Assembly (NCBI RefSeq): GCF_009765985.1
Contig: NZ_LMUM01000029.1
Coordinates: 25,660 to 89,659, forward strand
Direction of reading: 5' to 3'
Source: Acidobacterium sp. S8
GTDB lineage: Bacteria; Acidobacteriota; Terriglobia; Terriglobales; Acidobacteriaceae
Length of the DNA stretch: 64,000 nt
A model generated the notes under the pieces. That model was given only the letters and a program-made list of their open reading frames with translations. It made no database searches and was not told the DNA's origin. This document shows positions 45,258 through 52,837 of the stretch, in pieces. Both the position numbers and the translations under genes were made by a program. How positions within the stretch are numbered: the stretch's first letter is position 1; each line of letters starts with the position of its first letter.

Positions 45258-46004
45258 CTATTGTGGCGCTGTCGCCCCCTGGGCATCAGGCCAGAAGGTG
45301 CTCGCCGTCTGCAGCCATGCCTGCATCATGAGCCAGTGACCGGCGTATGTGGGATGAACGCCGTCCCAGCTCCAGTGGTCAGCCGGAGCCCGTTGCAATG
45401 CGGTATCAAAAACATCCTGATATCGGACGAACGGCAGATGATACTTCGCAGCCAGCCTTTCGACCACGGCTTGTCGCTTTCTCACCTCAGCCAGTTCTGC
45501 CGCGTAATTGACCTGATGCTTGCCGACTGGCAGTAGGAACGGCTGCCCAAGCACAATCTTCACATGTGGAAGAGCGGTCATAGTTTGCGCCAGCAACTTG
45601 TCATATGCCTGCTCGTATTCCTCGAACGTCTCTCCTTTCGGGCCCACGTAGAGTGTGTCGTTAATCCCTACCAGAATACTGAGCAGATTTGGTTTTAGTG
45701 CCAGCGTATCGGATTGCCAACGCGCCGCCAGATCCAAGACACGATCTCCGCTGACGCCGCGGTTGATGAAGTTCAGGTGCCGTTCCGGATATTCCGCACC
45801 AATCTTTGCGGCCAGAATGTATGCATAATCCTGGCCCATGATGTGGTTGTAATCTTCCGCTTCGCGCCATCTTCCTCCTTCTGTAATGGAATCGCCCTGG
45901 AAAACGATCACGTCCTCCTGATGAAAGAACGGGAGCATTGTCTGTCCCCAGAGAGGAACGGAACTCAATAACATCCATAACGTGATTCTCGAAAAGATCT
46001 TCAT
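45258..46004 (-). CDS. Exported SGNH/GDSL-type hydrolase
   Basis: A 248-residue secreted esterase of the SGNH fold. The signal peptide is at 1-20 (LWMLLSSVPLWGQ). Block I is VIVFQGDSITEGG with the catalytic Ser, block II contains NRGVSGDR (Gly), block III is ILVGINDT (Asn), and block V has DGVHPTYAGH (Asp and His). Such proteins remove acetyl or other ester groups, often from plant polysaccharides, which fits the surrounding sugar genes. It converges on the alpha/beta hydrolase and is divergent from the amidohydrolase. Confidence 0.88.
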   Translation of the reverse strand: MKIFSRITLWMLLSSVPLWGQTMLPFFHQEDVIVFQGDSITEGGRWREAEDYNHIMGQDYAYILAAKIGAEYPERHLNFINRGVSGDRVLDLAARWQSDTLALKPNLLSILVGINDTLYVGPKGETFEEYEQAYDKLLAQTMTALPHVKIVLGQPFLLPVGKHQVNYAAELAEVRKRQAVVERLAAKYHLPFVRYQDVFDTALQRAPADHWSWDGVHPTYAGHWLMMQAWLQTASTFWPDAQGATAPQ

Positions 46005-46069
46005 CCCGGTCGCTCGCGAACTGATTTTGTTTTCTCACGCTCGTTGCCGTGGAGCGCCTTTCATGTGCA

Positions 46070-46990
46070 ATGCAAAATGATAAAGTAGACGCTAACGTGG
46101 ACTCGTTTCGAATCGACGCACATCACCATTTATGGCGCTACTCGGCTGAGGAATATGGCTGGATTGACGATACTATGCAGCCGTTGAAGCAGGATTTTCT
46201 CGCTTCCGAATTGCTGCCTGCCCTGATTTCAGCTCATGTCGACGGCGCCGTTGCGGTACAGGCGCGGCAGACGATTGCTGAAACCGAGTGGCTGCTTGCC
46301 ATAGCCCAAACGACTCCTTCGATATGGGGAGTTGTGGGCTGGCTTCCTATATCCTCGCCTGACTTCAGGAGTCATCTTGATCTTTTCAGTGGTGACCCTC
46401 TGCTGAAGGGCTTGCGTCATGTCGTTCAGGCTGAAGCCGAAGGATTTCTTGATCAAAAAGAATTCGACGACGGCATCTCGGCGATTGAGGGAGCAGGTCT
46501 TGTCTATGACATCCTGATCCTCGAGAGCCAGCTTGCGGAGACGATGCGATTTGTAGATCGCCATCCTAAGCAGAGTTTTGTGCTGGATCACATCGCCAAG
46601 CCCCGGATCGCCGACGACGAGATCGAGCCATGGGGAAGCAGGATACGCGAGCTGAGTCTGCGTCCCAATGTAGTCTGTAAAGTCTCCGGAATGGTTACGG
46701 AGGCAGACCCGCATCACTGGACTCCCGCAAAGTTGCAGCCTTACTTCGATGTGGTTCTTGACGCCTTCGGACCGCAGCGTCTCATGACTGGAACAGACTG
46801 GCCGGTCCTGACCCTCGGGTGCGAATATTCGCAATGGTGGGGTATCGTCGAGGACTGGATTTCCCCGCTCACTCCCGATGAACGCGCTCAGATTCTCGGC
46901 GGAACTGCGGCGCGGGTATACGGTCTGCAAGCACGCGCGGCCGATGCTGCTCAAAGTGAGAAGCAGATATCACAAGGAGAATCCATCTGA
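46070..46990 (+). CDS. Amidohydrolase-superfamily lactonase-like protein
   Basis: A 306-residue TIM-barrel of the amidohydrolase-2 family that includes L-fuconolactonase and related sugar lactonases. Landmarks are the metal-binding IDAHHHLW at residues 16-23, LDHIAKP with an His, and the TGTDWPVL aspartate. I start at ATG 46070; the GTG at 46049 is an alternative. It ends in a TGA that overlaps the start of the zinc dehydrogenase gene, so the two act in one operon. A dehydrogenase-lactonase pair is what the oxidative pathway for deoxy-sugars or other sugars requires, but the substrate is not established. Confidence 0.82.
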   Translation: MQNDKVDANVDSFRIDAHHHLWRYSAEEYGWIDDTMQPLKQDFLASELLPALISAHVDGAVAVQARQTIAETEWLLAIAQTTPSIWGVVGWLPISSPDFRSHLDLFSGDPLLKGLRHVVQAEAEGFLDQKEFDDGISAIEGAGLVYDILILESQLAETMRFVDRHPKQSFVLDHIAKPRIADDEIEPWGSRIRELSLRPNVVCKVSGMVTEADPHHWTPAKLQPYFDVVLDAFGPQRLMTGTDWPVLTLGCEYSQWWGIVEDWISPLTPDERAQILGGTAARVYGLQARAADAAQSEKQISQGESI

Positions 46991-47994
46991 GAGCGCTTTC
47001 ACTCTTCGCGCCGGGCGATCTTCGCGTGATTCGGGTCGAAGAGCCGATCTCCACCAACGGCACTCTTTTGCTGCAAGTGGAGATGGTGGGCATGTGCGGC
47101 ACGGACCTGAACAGCTTTCGCGGCAACAATCCACTGATCAGCTATCCACGCATTCTCGGTCATGAGATTGCCGCCACCGTCATCGAGGGTTCAGCCGCTC
47201 TGCTTTCCGGAACGCGCGTCACGGTAGCGCCGTACACGAGTTGCGGCAGATGCGCCTCCTGTCTCCGTGGCCGAACGAATGCCTGCCAGTTCAATGAAAC
47301 TTTCGGTGTCCAGCGCGATGGCGGCATGACAGAGCTGCTGCGGGTGCCGGAGTCAAAGGTGTATCCCTCCGGCCTTTCTTACAAAGAGCTTTGTATTGTT
47401 GAACCGCTCACCGTAGGCGTGCATGCGGTGGCACGTGGCCGCGTGACATCATCCGATATAGTCGCTGTCTTCGGCTGCGGCGGCGTTGGCCTAGGCGCCA
47501 TCGCGGGTGCAGCATTTCGTGGAGCGCGCACCATTGCCGTTGACCTCGACGATGAGAAGCTCGATATCGCCCGCGCGGCCGGGGCCACGGATCTGATTCA
47601 CTCAAAACGCGACAATCTTCACGAAAGGCTTCGGGAATCGACGGAAGACAAGGGACCTGACGTCATCATCGAAGCCATCGGCCTGCCTGAGACGTTCCGC
47701 GCCGCGGTTGAGGAGGTGGCATTCACCGGACGCGTCGTCTACATAGGCTATGCAAAGCAGCCGGTGGCTTATGAAACAAAACTCTTCGTGCAAAAGGAGC
47801 TCGATATCCTCGGCTCACGGAATGCGCTTCCCTCCGATTTCAAAGAAGTCATCGCGATGCTCGAAGCGGGCCGTTTTCCAGTAGACCGGGCCGTAAGCGC
47901 GATCGTAGCGCTGGAGGAAGCTCCCGCTATCATGGCGCGATGGTCCGACAGTCCCGCGCTCTTTACCAAGATCATGGTTCAGATGCACGTATAG
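46987..47994 (+). CDS. Zinc-dependent alcohol/sugar dehydrogenase with CTG start
   Basis: A 335-residue MDR-family dehydrogenase. Catalytic zinc ligands are the Cys in GMCGTDL and GHE (residues about 64-66), the four cysteines of the structural zinc are in SCGRCASCLRGRTNAC, and the NAD-binding GCGGVGLGA is near residue 165. The N-terminus typical for this family (RALSLFAPGDLRVIRVEEP) begins one codon before the first GTG-based call and needs a start at CTG 46987. AAGGAG sits 7 bases upstream, and the CTG overlaps the TGA of the lactonase gene. GTG 47026 would delete 13 conserved residues. The likely substrate is a sugar or sugar-derived alcohol. Confidence 0.85.
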   Translation: MRALSLFAPGDLRVIRVEEPISTNGTLLLQVEMVGMCGTDLNSFRGNNPLISYPRILGHEIAATVIEGSAALLSGTRVTVAPYTSCGRCASCLRGRTNACQFNETFGVQRDGGMTELLRVPESKVYPSGLSYKELCIVEPLTVGVHAVARGRVTSSDIVAVFGCGGVGLGAIAGAAFRGARTIAVDLDDEKLDIARAAGATDLIHSKRDNLHERLRESTEDKGPDVIIEAIGLPETFRAAVEEVAFTGRVVYIGYAKQPVAYETKLFVQKELDILGSRNALPSDFKEVIAMLEAGRFPVDRAVSAIVALEEAPAIMARWSDSPALFTKIMVQMHV

Positions 47995-48361
47995 CAACGG
48001 AACCGGTCTGGCAGCGGTCAGTCGGAGACGACGATTTGCCCTTGCCGAATAAGGATTAAACAACCTTTGCCGGGAGAAACTTGAATATCCTGATCAAGAC
48101 GGCAGGTATTCGCGAGCTGGAAATAATCCATATCTGGCGTTGATATTTTGGCTAGTTGCGGTTCGATGCGAACCTTCTTCCAATCTAGCTCCTCGAGCAT
48201 GTCAGAACTCACCCCGAATGGAATGCCGGACATTTCAATGAGCCAGAAACCGGGTGGAGAGTCAGGGTTAAATCCTTCGGCAAGCCTTTGGGGGATCGTC
48301 GCTCCGGTATCCTAGAGCATCTGCCAGGAGAGGCGGATAAGCGGGAGGAAGACGCTGCGAG
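47995..48361. other. Gap with an unsupported minus-strand frame
   Basis: No gene is certain in these 367 bases. The minus strand is open from a TAG at about 48313 to 48018 and reads GFWLIEMSGIPFGVSS, which looks protein-like, but the first start codon is an ATG at 48233 inside it. See the separate entry. No repeat-family unit is present. Confidence 0.5.
48018..48233 (-). CDS. Small hypothetical protein or gene remnant
   Basis: A 71-residue frame with balanced amino-acid use and no similarity that I recognise. It starts at ATG 48233 without a Shine-Dalgarno. The same frame is open for about 27 codons upstream and seems coding there (PPGFWLIE) although no start codon occurs, which suggests the real protein was longer and has lost its start. 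It could be a small real gene or a remnant. Confidence 0.3.
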   Translation of the reverse strand: MSGIPFGVSSDMLEELDWKKVRIEPQLAKISTPDMDYFQLANTCRLDQDIQVSPGKGCLILIRQGQIVVSD

Positions 48362-48928
48362 ATGGAAGCAGAAGCCAACCGTCGTGCTCTTTGCGAGCGC
48401 GCCTATGCTATGAAAAAACATCAAGCAACGCGCCTCCATTACGACCTCAGACTGGAGTGGAACGGAGTGCTGCTGAGCTGGGCGCTTCCGGAGGGGCCCA
48501 GTTGCTGTGCCGGAGCGATTCGTAAAGCCATCGAGATGGAGGATCACAGCAGAGCGAACCTGCTGTTCGAAGGAGTGCATGAGACAGGCCCTATCATGCT
48601 CTGGGATCGCGGAACGTGGGAGCCACAGCTGGAATCCCTTGATATCCAGAGCGCGCTGCGCAGGGGCGTCCTGCAATTTACGTTACATGGAGAAAAGCTG
48701 AAAGGCAGCTGGACGCTCGCCAGAATCAACAGCGCCGGAAATGCCCCACGGCCTGTTTGGACACTCAGGAAGCAAGCCGATTCGTTCGCCGAAAGCCCCG
48801 CCGACAAGTGCATCCTGGAAAGACTGCCGAACAGCGTCACAGGAAGGACTATGAGAGAAATTGTTCAAGATTGGACAAGACCCAGGGACAGATACGAGCG
48901 GCAAATAAGGCTTTTCGACGAGTTGTAG
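48362..48928 (+). CDS. Solo LigD 3'-phosphoesterase-domain homologue, probably altered
   Basis: A 188-residue protein resembling the phosphoesterase (PE) domain of bacterial DNA ligase D, which trims 3' ends of DNA or RNA. The N-terminal core HYDLRLEW (residues 26-33) keeps the His-Asp-Arg group of the PE site; WALPEGPS and FEGV, then WDRGTW, follow the family order. Two differences stand out. The segment between FEGV and WDRGTW is shortened and lacks the usual glycine-rich loop (typically GEYGAG-like). Where family members have D-H-P-L-D-Y, this one reads DHSRAN, so the Tyr is Asn. The C-terminal half (120-188) is not recognisable. Function is therefore doubtful. Confidence 0.7.
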   Translation: MEAEANRRALCERAYAMKKHQATRLHYDLRLEWNGVLLSWALPEGPSCCAGAIRKAIEMEDHSRANLLFEGVHETGPIMLWDRGTWEPQLESLDIQSALRRGVLQFTLHGEKLKGSWTLARINSAGNAPRPVWTLRKQADSFAESPADKCILERLPNSVTGRTMREIVQDWTRPRDRYERQIRLFDEL

Positions 48929-49140
48929 GTCATAAGAACTATTTCTTCACGCCGGCGGATGCCGAGCTCGCGCGACTGCAAGGAACGACGGCCATGTGGC
49001 TCGCATTCCATGGCCGGTGAGTGAATTGGCGATTATGCGCTTACTGACGATGCGCAAGAGATCGTAACACCGATGAATTGTGGGTAAAGGAGCCCGAGGG
49101 CAGTTGTGTCCAGCGCCTCTGTTTTGCTAGGTTGGCGTAC

Positions 49141-50403
49141 ATGCCGGCGCCGGTGCCTGAACAACTCAGCAGGACCATTGAGACTCTCTACCGGTCGGAA
49201 TCGGGCCGGGTCCTGGCGACGCTCGTGCGCCTCCTCGGAGACCTGGACCTGGCCGAAGAGTCGATGCACGAGGCGTTCGCTGTCGCTCTGGAGTCCTGGA
49301 CGCAGGCTGGCATTCCGGACAATCCACGGCCTTGGCTAATTTCAACGGCACGCTTCAAGGCCATAGACGCTATACGCCGACGCGCGCGCTTCGATGGAGC
49401 ACAGAGAGATCTTGTCGCCCATATGGAATCGCGCGTCAATGACGCTCCCAGCGGAGATGAAGAGATTGAGGACGATCGCCTTCGTCTGATTTTCACCTGC
49501 TGCCATCCCGCTCTGCCTCCGGAAGGACAGGTTGCGCTCACTCTTCGCGAAGTCTGCGGCCTGACAACGGAAGAGATTGCCCGGGCATTTCTGATTACAC
49601 CGGCAACGCTCGCCCAACGCATCGTGCGCGCCAAGGCAAAGATTCGCGAGGCATCGATTCCATACGAGGTACCGACGCCGCAGGAGTTGCCGGAGCGACT
49701 GGACGCGGTGCTTCAGGTCATCTATCTCGTCTTTAACGAGGGTTACTCGGCTGCAGCGGGAGCGGAGGTGACGCGGGCTGAGCTAACCGGCGAGGCGATT
49801 CGATTGGGACGGCTACTGATCGAACTCCAGGCAGAGGCTGAGGGCCCAAAGCCGGAAATCATGGGGCTGCTTGCCCTGATGTTGCTTCATGAATCCCGTC
49901 GCGCCGCGAGAGCCTCTTCGACTGGAGAGCTGATTTTGCTGGAGAATCAAGACCGCTCGCTCTGGAACCGGAAGCAGATCGCGGAGGGAATGGCGTTGGT
50001 GGAGAAGGCCCTGAACTCCCGCCGCTTCGGACCTTACACGCTGCAAGCTGCGATCGCGGCCGTTCATGCGGAGGCGGAATCAACCGCTGCGACCGACTGG
50101 CGGCAGATTGTTGCGATTTACGACCAATTGGTACGCATTCAGCCTTCGCCGGTTGTCCATCTGAATCGTGCCGTGGCCATTGCCATGCGCGATGGCCCAG
50201 AGGCCGGTCTGGCACATATCGACGCGGTGCTGGAGCATGGCGAATTGGCTAATTACTACCTGGCGCATGCAGCCCGTGCCGATATGTACCGCAGGCTCGG
50301 CAGGACGGCTGAGGCTCGGTCCGCTTATGAGAAAGCTCTGACGCTGACCCAACAGGAACCGGAGCGCCGTTTTCTCGCTAGGCGACTCGAGGAATTGGAA
50401 TAA
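49141..50403 (+). CDS. ECF42-type sigma factor with C-terminal TPR-like extension
   Basis: A 420-residue extracytoplasmic-function sigma factor. Region 2 is at about 10-85 (SGRVLATLVRLLGDLDLAEE, ISTARFKAIDAIRR), region 4 at 115-170 (LREVCGLTTEEIARAF, TLAQRIVRAKAKIRE), and a long helical TPR-like C-terminal domain runs from about 185 to the end. This architecture is group ECF42, in which the sigma gene normally neighbours genes for DGPF/YCII-like proteins. Both a sigma box pair and two DGPF genes are found downstream, which supports the assignment. The start is ATG 49141; the frame to 49078 adds residues with no family match. Confidence 0.9.
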   Translation: MPAPVPEQLSRTIETLYRSESGRVLATLVRLLGDLDLAEESMHEAFAVALESWTQAGIPDNPRPWLISTARFKAIDAIRRRARFDGAQRDLVAHMESRVNDAPSGDEEIEDDRLRLIFTCCHPALPPEGQVALTLREVCGLTTEEIARAFLITPATLAQRIVRAKAKIREASIPYEVPTPQELPERLDAVLQVIYLVFNEGYSAAAGAEVTRAELTGEAIRLGRLLIELQAEAEGPKPEIMGLLALMLLHESRRAARASSTGELILLENQDRSLWNRKQIAEGMALVEKALNSRRFGPYTLQAAIAAVHAEAESTAATDWRQIVAIYDQLVRIQPSPVVHLNRAVAIAMRDGPEAGLAHIDAVLEHGELANYYLAHAARADMYRRLGRTAEARSAYEKALTLTQQEPERRFLARRLEELE

Positions 50404-50409
50404 AAATAG

Positions 50410-50419
50410 TTCGCCTCTG
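50410..50419. repeat. Left 10-bp direct repeat bounding the DUF5343/HEPN cassette
   Basis: TTCGCCTCTG, 7 bases after the sigma-factor stop codon. An identical copy is at 51790-51799, and the flanking A-rich bases are similar too. It marks the left edge of the inserted two-gene segment. Confidence 0.6.
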
Positions 50420-50489
50420 GTTCTCTTGAGTTGGCAGATTCAGAGTAGGATTGACACGGCCACAATAAGCTACAAGGAGCGACACCGGA

Positions 50490-51119
50490 ATGGCAGAATA
50501 TCCACCCTACGTCAACGCCTACAACGGCATCGCCAAGCTGTTCGAAAAGATCAAGGCCGCCGCAGTTCCGCCAAAGTTCACAGTCGATTTCATGGGCTCG
50601 ATGTTGGACCTGAAGTCATCGAGCTACCGGGCAATGATCCCGCTGCTTAAGAGACTCGGGTTCATCGACCAAGCGAATGCGCCGACACAGGCCTACAAGG
50701 ACTATCGGGAAGACTCCTTGTCAGGAACAATCATGGCCGAGCGGCTCAAAGAAGCATATAAGCCCTTGTTCCAAGCGAATGAGTATGCGTGGCGTCTGGA
50801 AAAAAAGGAGCTGGTGTCCAAACTCCGCAGTTTGACGGGAGCCGCCGAAGACGACGCAAACATCCAATATGTCGCCTCTACCTTCTTGGAGTTGTCAAAG
50901 TTGGCAAATTGGACCGGGACCGCGCCAAAGCCAAAGCGAGAGGAACAAGGAGCACCCGTCGACGGGGCGGGCACGGGCGGTCAGCGGAGGGAGCGCGAAG
51001 AGCTAGAAGGCGGCCTACGTCTCTCCTACACGATCAACCTCAACTTACCAGCCACGACAGAAATCGAAGTGTTCAACGCGATCTTCAAGAGCTTGCGCGA
51101 GAATCTGCTGAGGCAATAG
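50490..51119 (+). CDS. DUF5343 protein (predicted winged-helix N-terminus)
   Basis: A 209-residue protein of the uncharacterised DUF5343 family. Residues about 5-70 look like a winged-helix fold (a helix, then FTVDFMGSMLDLKSS, LLKRLGFIDQA and NAPTQAYKDYRE). The segment around 140-175 is Lys/Glu/Gly/Pro-rich and probably disordered. The C-terminal LSYTINLNLPATTEIEVFNAIFKSL block is the other conserved part. AAGGAG is 10 bases before the ATG. Its stop codon is directly joined to the start of the HEPN gene, so the two are certainly co-expressed. It may be a DNA-binding regulator or partner of the HEPN protein. That is inference. Confidence 0.8.
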   Translation: MAEYPPYVNAYNGIAKLFEKIKAAAVPPKFTVDFMGSMLDLKSSSYRAMIPLLKRLGFIDQANAPTQAYKDYREDSLSGTIMAERLKEAYKPLFQANEYAWRLEKKELVSKLRSLTGAAEDDANIQYVASTFLELSKLANWTGTAPKPKREEQGAPVDGAGTGGQRREREELEGGLRLSYTINLNLPATTEIEVFNAIFKSLRENLLRQ

Positions 51120-51695
51120 ATGGCCGTGGACGACCTGATCAAGCTGTTCGGCATGCAGAACCTCTTACTGGAGTCCGAACTCAAGAAGCTGGAAGACTCG
51201 GGCATCCAGATAGAGCACGCCAAGACAATCCAGAATGCCGAGATCGTTGACGTCGATCTGTTCGAGATCGACATTCTCCAAGAGGCGCGCCGCATGGCCG
51301 ATTTCTATGTCATCTATTATGCGCTGGAGAACTCCATCCGCCGCCTTATCGCGGAGCGATTGCTGGAGAAGCACGGGCCGAACTGGTGGGCGGACAAGGT
51401 GCCCGAAGACGTCCGGAACGATGCCGCCAAGAAGCAGAGGGAGGAGCGCGACACAACCATGTCCATCCGATCCGAGGACCCGTTGGCCTATACAAACTTC
51501 GGCGAACTTATAAGCATCTTCGATGCGAACTGGCCCGACTTTTCGGACACGATCCGAAGCCAGAAGGCGATGCAGCAGATACTCTCGCAGTTCAACAAGA
51601 TTCGGAATACAGTCGCGCACAGCTGCGAATTGAACGAGGACGAGATTACACGGTTCAAGTTATCTGTGAAGGATTGGTTCAGAATCCAGAGTTAG
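51120..51695 (+). CDS. Swt1-like HEPN-domain protein (possible RNase)
   Basis: A 191-residue helical protein resembling the HEPN domain found with Swt1-type proteins. The helix ALENSIRRLIAERLLEKHG and the following WW pair (residues 89-90) are characteristic. The C-terminal part contains IRNTVAH at 161-167, matching the R-x4-H catalytic motif of HEPN ribonucleases (R162, H167). HEPN proteins act as RNA-cleaving toxins in toxin-antitoxin and abortive-infection systems. It starts immediately after the DUF5343 stop codon. Pairing with a possible regulator supports a two-component defence or toxin module, though neither partner has been tested here. Confidence 0.8.
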   Translation: MAVDDLIKLFGMQNLLLESELKKLEDSGIQIEHAKTIQNAEIVDVDLFEIDILQEARRMADFYVIYYALENSIRRLIAERLLEKHGPNWWADKVPEDVRNDAAKKQREERDTTMSIRSEDPLAYTNFGELISIFDANWPDFSDTIRSQKAMQQILSQFNKIRNTVAHSCELNEDEITRFKLSVKDWFRIQS

Positions 51696-51789
51696 AACTC
51701 CTGAAAATCGGGGATAGATGGAACCTTTCCCAATTTCCTGTCGGGAAAAACCGAAAACGTCACGTCTGTCCCCATTTTCCCAAAAAAAA

Positions 51790-51799
51790 TTCGCCTCTG
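51790..51799. repeat. Right 10-bp direct repeat bounding the DUF5343/HEPN cassette
   Basis: TTCGCCTCTG again, 94 bases after the HEPN stop. It directly precedes the TGTCGA promoter element, as does the related sequence at 52859-52868 before the second promoter copy. So this copy lies at the native position of the sigma-factor promoter. Confidence 0.6.
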
Positions 51800-51800
51800 C

Positions 51801-51830
51801 TGTCGATTTTCCCTCTTCCCAACGACTATA
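51801..51830 (+). promoter_or_regulatory. Predicted ECF42 promoter of the DGPF genes
   Basis: TGTCGA at 51801-51806, then 16 bases, then CGACTATA at 51823-51830. A second copy with the same 16-base spacing is at 52869. These match what is known of ECF42 target promoters (TGTCGA at -35 and CGA at -10). The first DGPF gene starts 86 bases downstream. Confidence 0.7.
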
Positions 51831-51916
51831 GGGCAAAAGAACGATGAGCTACGGCTCCTGAGTGAACAGGAAACGAGTCATCGGGAACAAACCACAGAAA
51901 CCAAGGAGAAAAAGTC

Positions 51917-52294
51917 ATGCCACAGTATCTGGTTGCGAACTACCTCCCCGACAACTTCGACCCGTCCACTGTAACCGAAGCGATGATGGAAGAGATCCAC
52001 GCGCTCAACCGCGAAATGATTGCTGCCGGCGTGAGGAAGTTCGCCTGCGGCATTTCCCCGGCCGCCAACGCCAAGACAGTGCGGAAGCAGTCCGACGGCA
52101 CGGTGCGCGTTACCGACGGACCGTACATCGAGACCAAGGAGCACATGGGCGGATTCTGGATACTGGAAGCCGCCGATCTGGATGAGGTACTTGCATGGGC
52201 GAAGAAGGCTGCCATCGCCTGCGATGTGCCCGGAGAGGTGCGCGAACTTCTTTTCTACCCGGCTCCGGAACAAGGGCCCGGCGGCAGCAAGTAA
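51917..52294 (+). CDS. DGPF/YCII-related protein 1
   Basis: A 125-residue protein of the YCII-like/DGPF family, small ferredoxin-like dimers of unknown function that are the regular partners of ECF41/ECF42-type sigma factors. The signature is TDGPYIETKEHMGGF at about residues 66-80. AAGGAG lies before the ATG. It sits between the promoter box and the second DGPF gene and is probably transcribed by the ECF42 sigma factor upstream. Some family members are annotated as dehydrogenases or isomerases, but that is unsupported here. Confidence 0.85.
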   Translation: MPQYLVANYLPDNFDPSTVTEAMMEEIHALNREMIAAGVRKFACGISPAANAKTVRKQSDGTVRVTDGPYIETKEHMGGFWILEAADLDEVLAWAKKAAIACDVPGEVRELLFYPAPEQGPGGSK

Positions 52295-52400
52295 ACAACC
52301 CGGCGGCTGCGGCTTCGGAACACGCGCCCAGTGACGAGATAAAGGAGCCAGCGCGAAGCTACGCCGCTGGCTCGCACCCGGAAGGAAGAGGAGAAGAACA

Positions 52401-52802
52401 GTGAAATATCTCTGTTTTGGCTACTACGACAAAGGCAAATTCGATGGCATGACTGATGCCGAGCGAAACGCCATGTTCGATGCATGCTTTGAATATGACG
52501 ACCATCTTCGCGCCAATGGCAACTGGGCCGGGGGAGAAGCGCTTCAGGGGCCGGAGACCGCCCTGACCCTGTCCTGGAAGAACGGCAAAGTGGCAACTAC
52601 CGACGGTCCCTATGCCGAAACCAAGGAACAGCTCGGCGGCATTCTCGTCCTTGAGGCGCGGGACATGAATCATGCTGTACAGCTCATGGCGCAGCATCCG
52701 GCGATGACGTATGGCAACATTTTCGAGATTCGGCCAGCCGGGGACATGAACGAAATCATCAAGGCAAGTGAGCAGCGACGGAGACAAAACACTGCACTCT
52801 GA
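52401..52802 (+). CDS. DGPF/YCII-related protein 2
   Basis: A 133-residue paralogue of the preceding protein with TDGPYAETKEQLGGI at about residues 67-81. It starts with GTG at 52401, preceded by AGGAGAAG. The gap to the first DGPF gene is 106 bases, so they may be one operon. Its leader (CTGGCTC, then GGAGAAGAACA) resembles the leader following the orphan promoter at 52869, which suggests the locus was once duplicated. Confidence 0.85.
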   Translation: MKYLCFGYYDKGKFDGMTDAERNAMFDACFEYDDHLRANGNWAGGEALQGPETALTLSWKNGKVATTDGPYAETKEQLGGILVLEARDMNHAVQLMAQHPAMTYGNIFEIRPAGDMNEIIKASEQRRRQNTAL

Positions 52803-52837
52803 AGGCGGCCTACGGAAAATGGATTGACTGCGATGCC

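Noticed and set aside
49021..49140. Autoregulatory promoter of the ECF42 gene
   Set aside because: TGTCCA and CTAGG lie before the start codon, but they do not match the TGTCGA-N16-CGACTA pattern, so no call is made.
50490..51695. Insertion sequence
   Set aside because: Neither gene resembles a transposase or integrase, and I see no terminal inverted repeats. Only the direct repeats at the edges support mobility.
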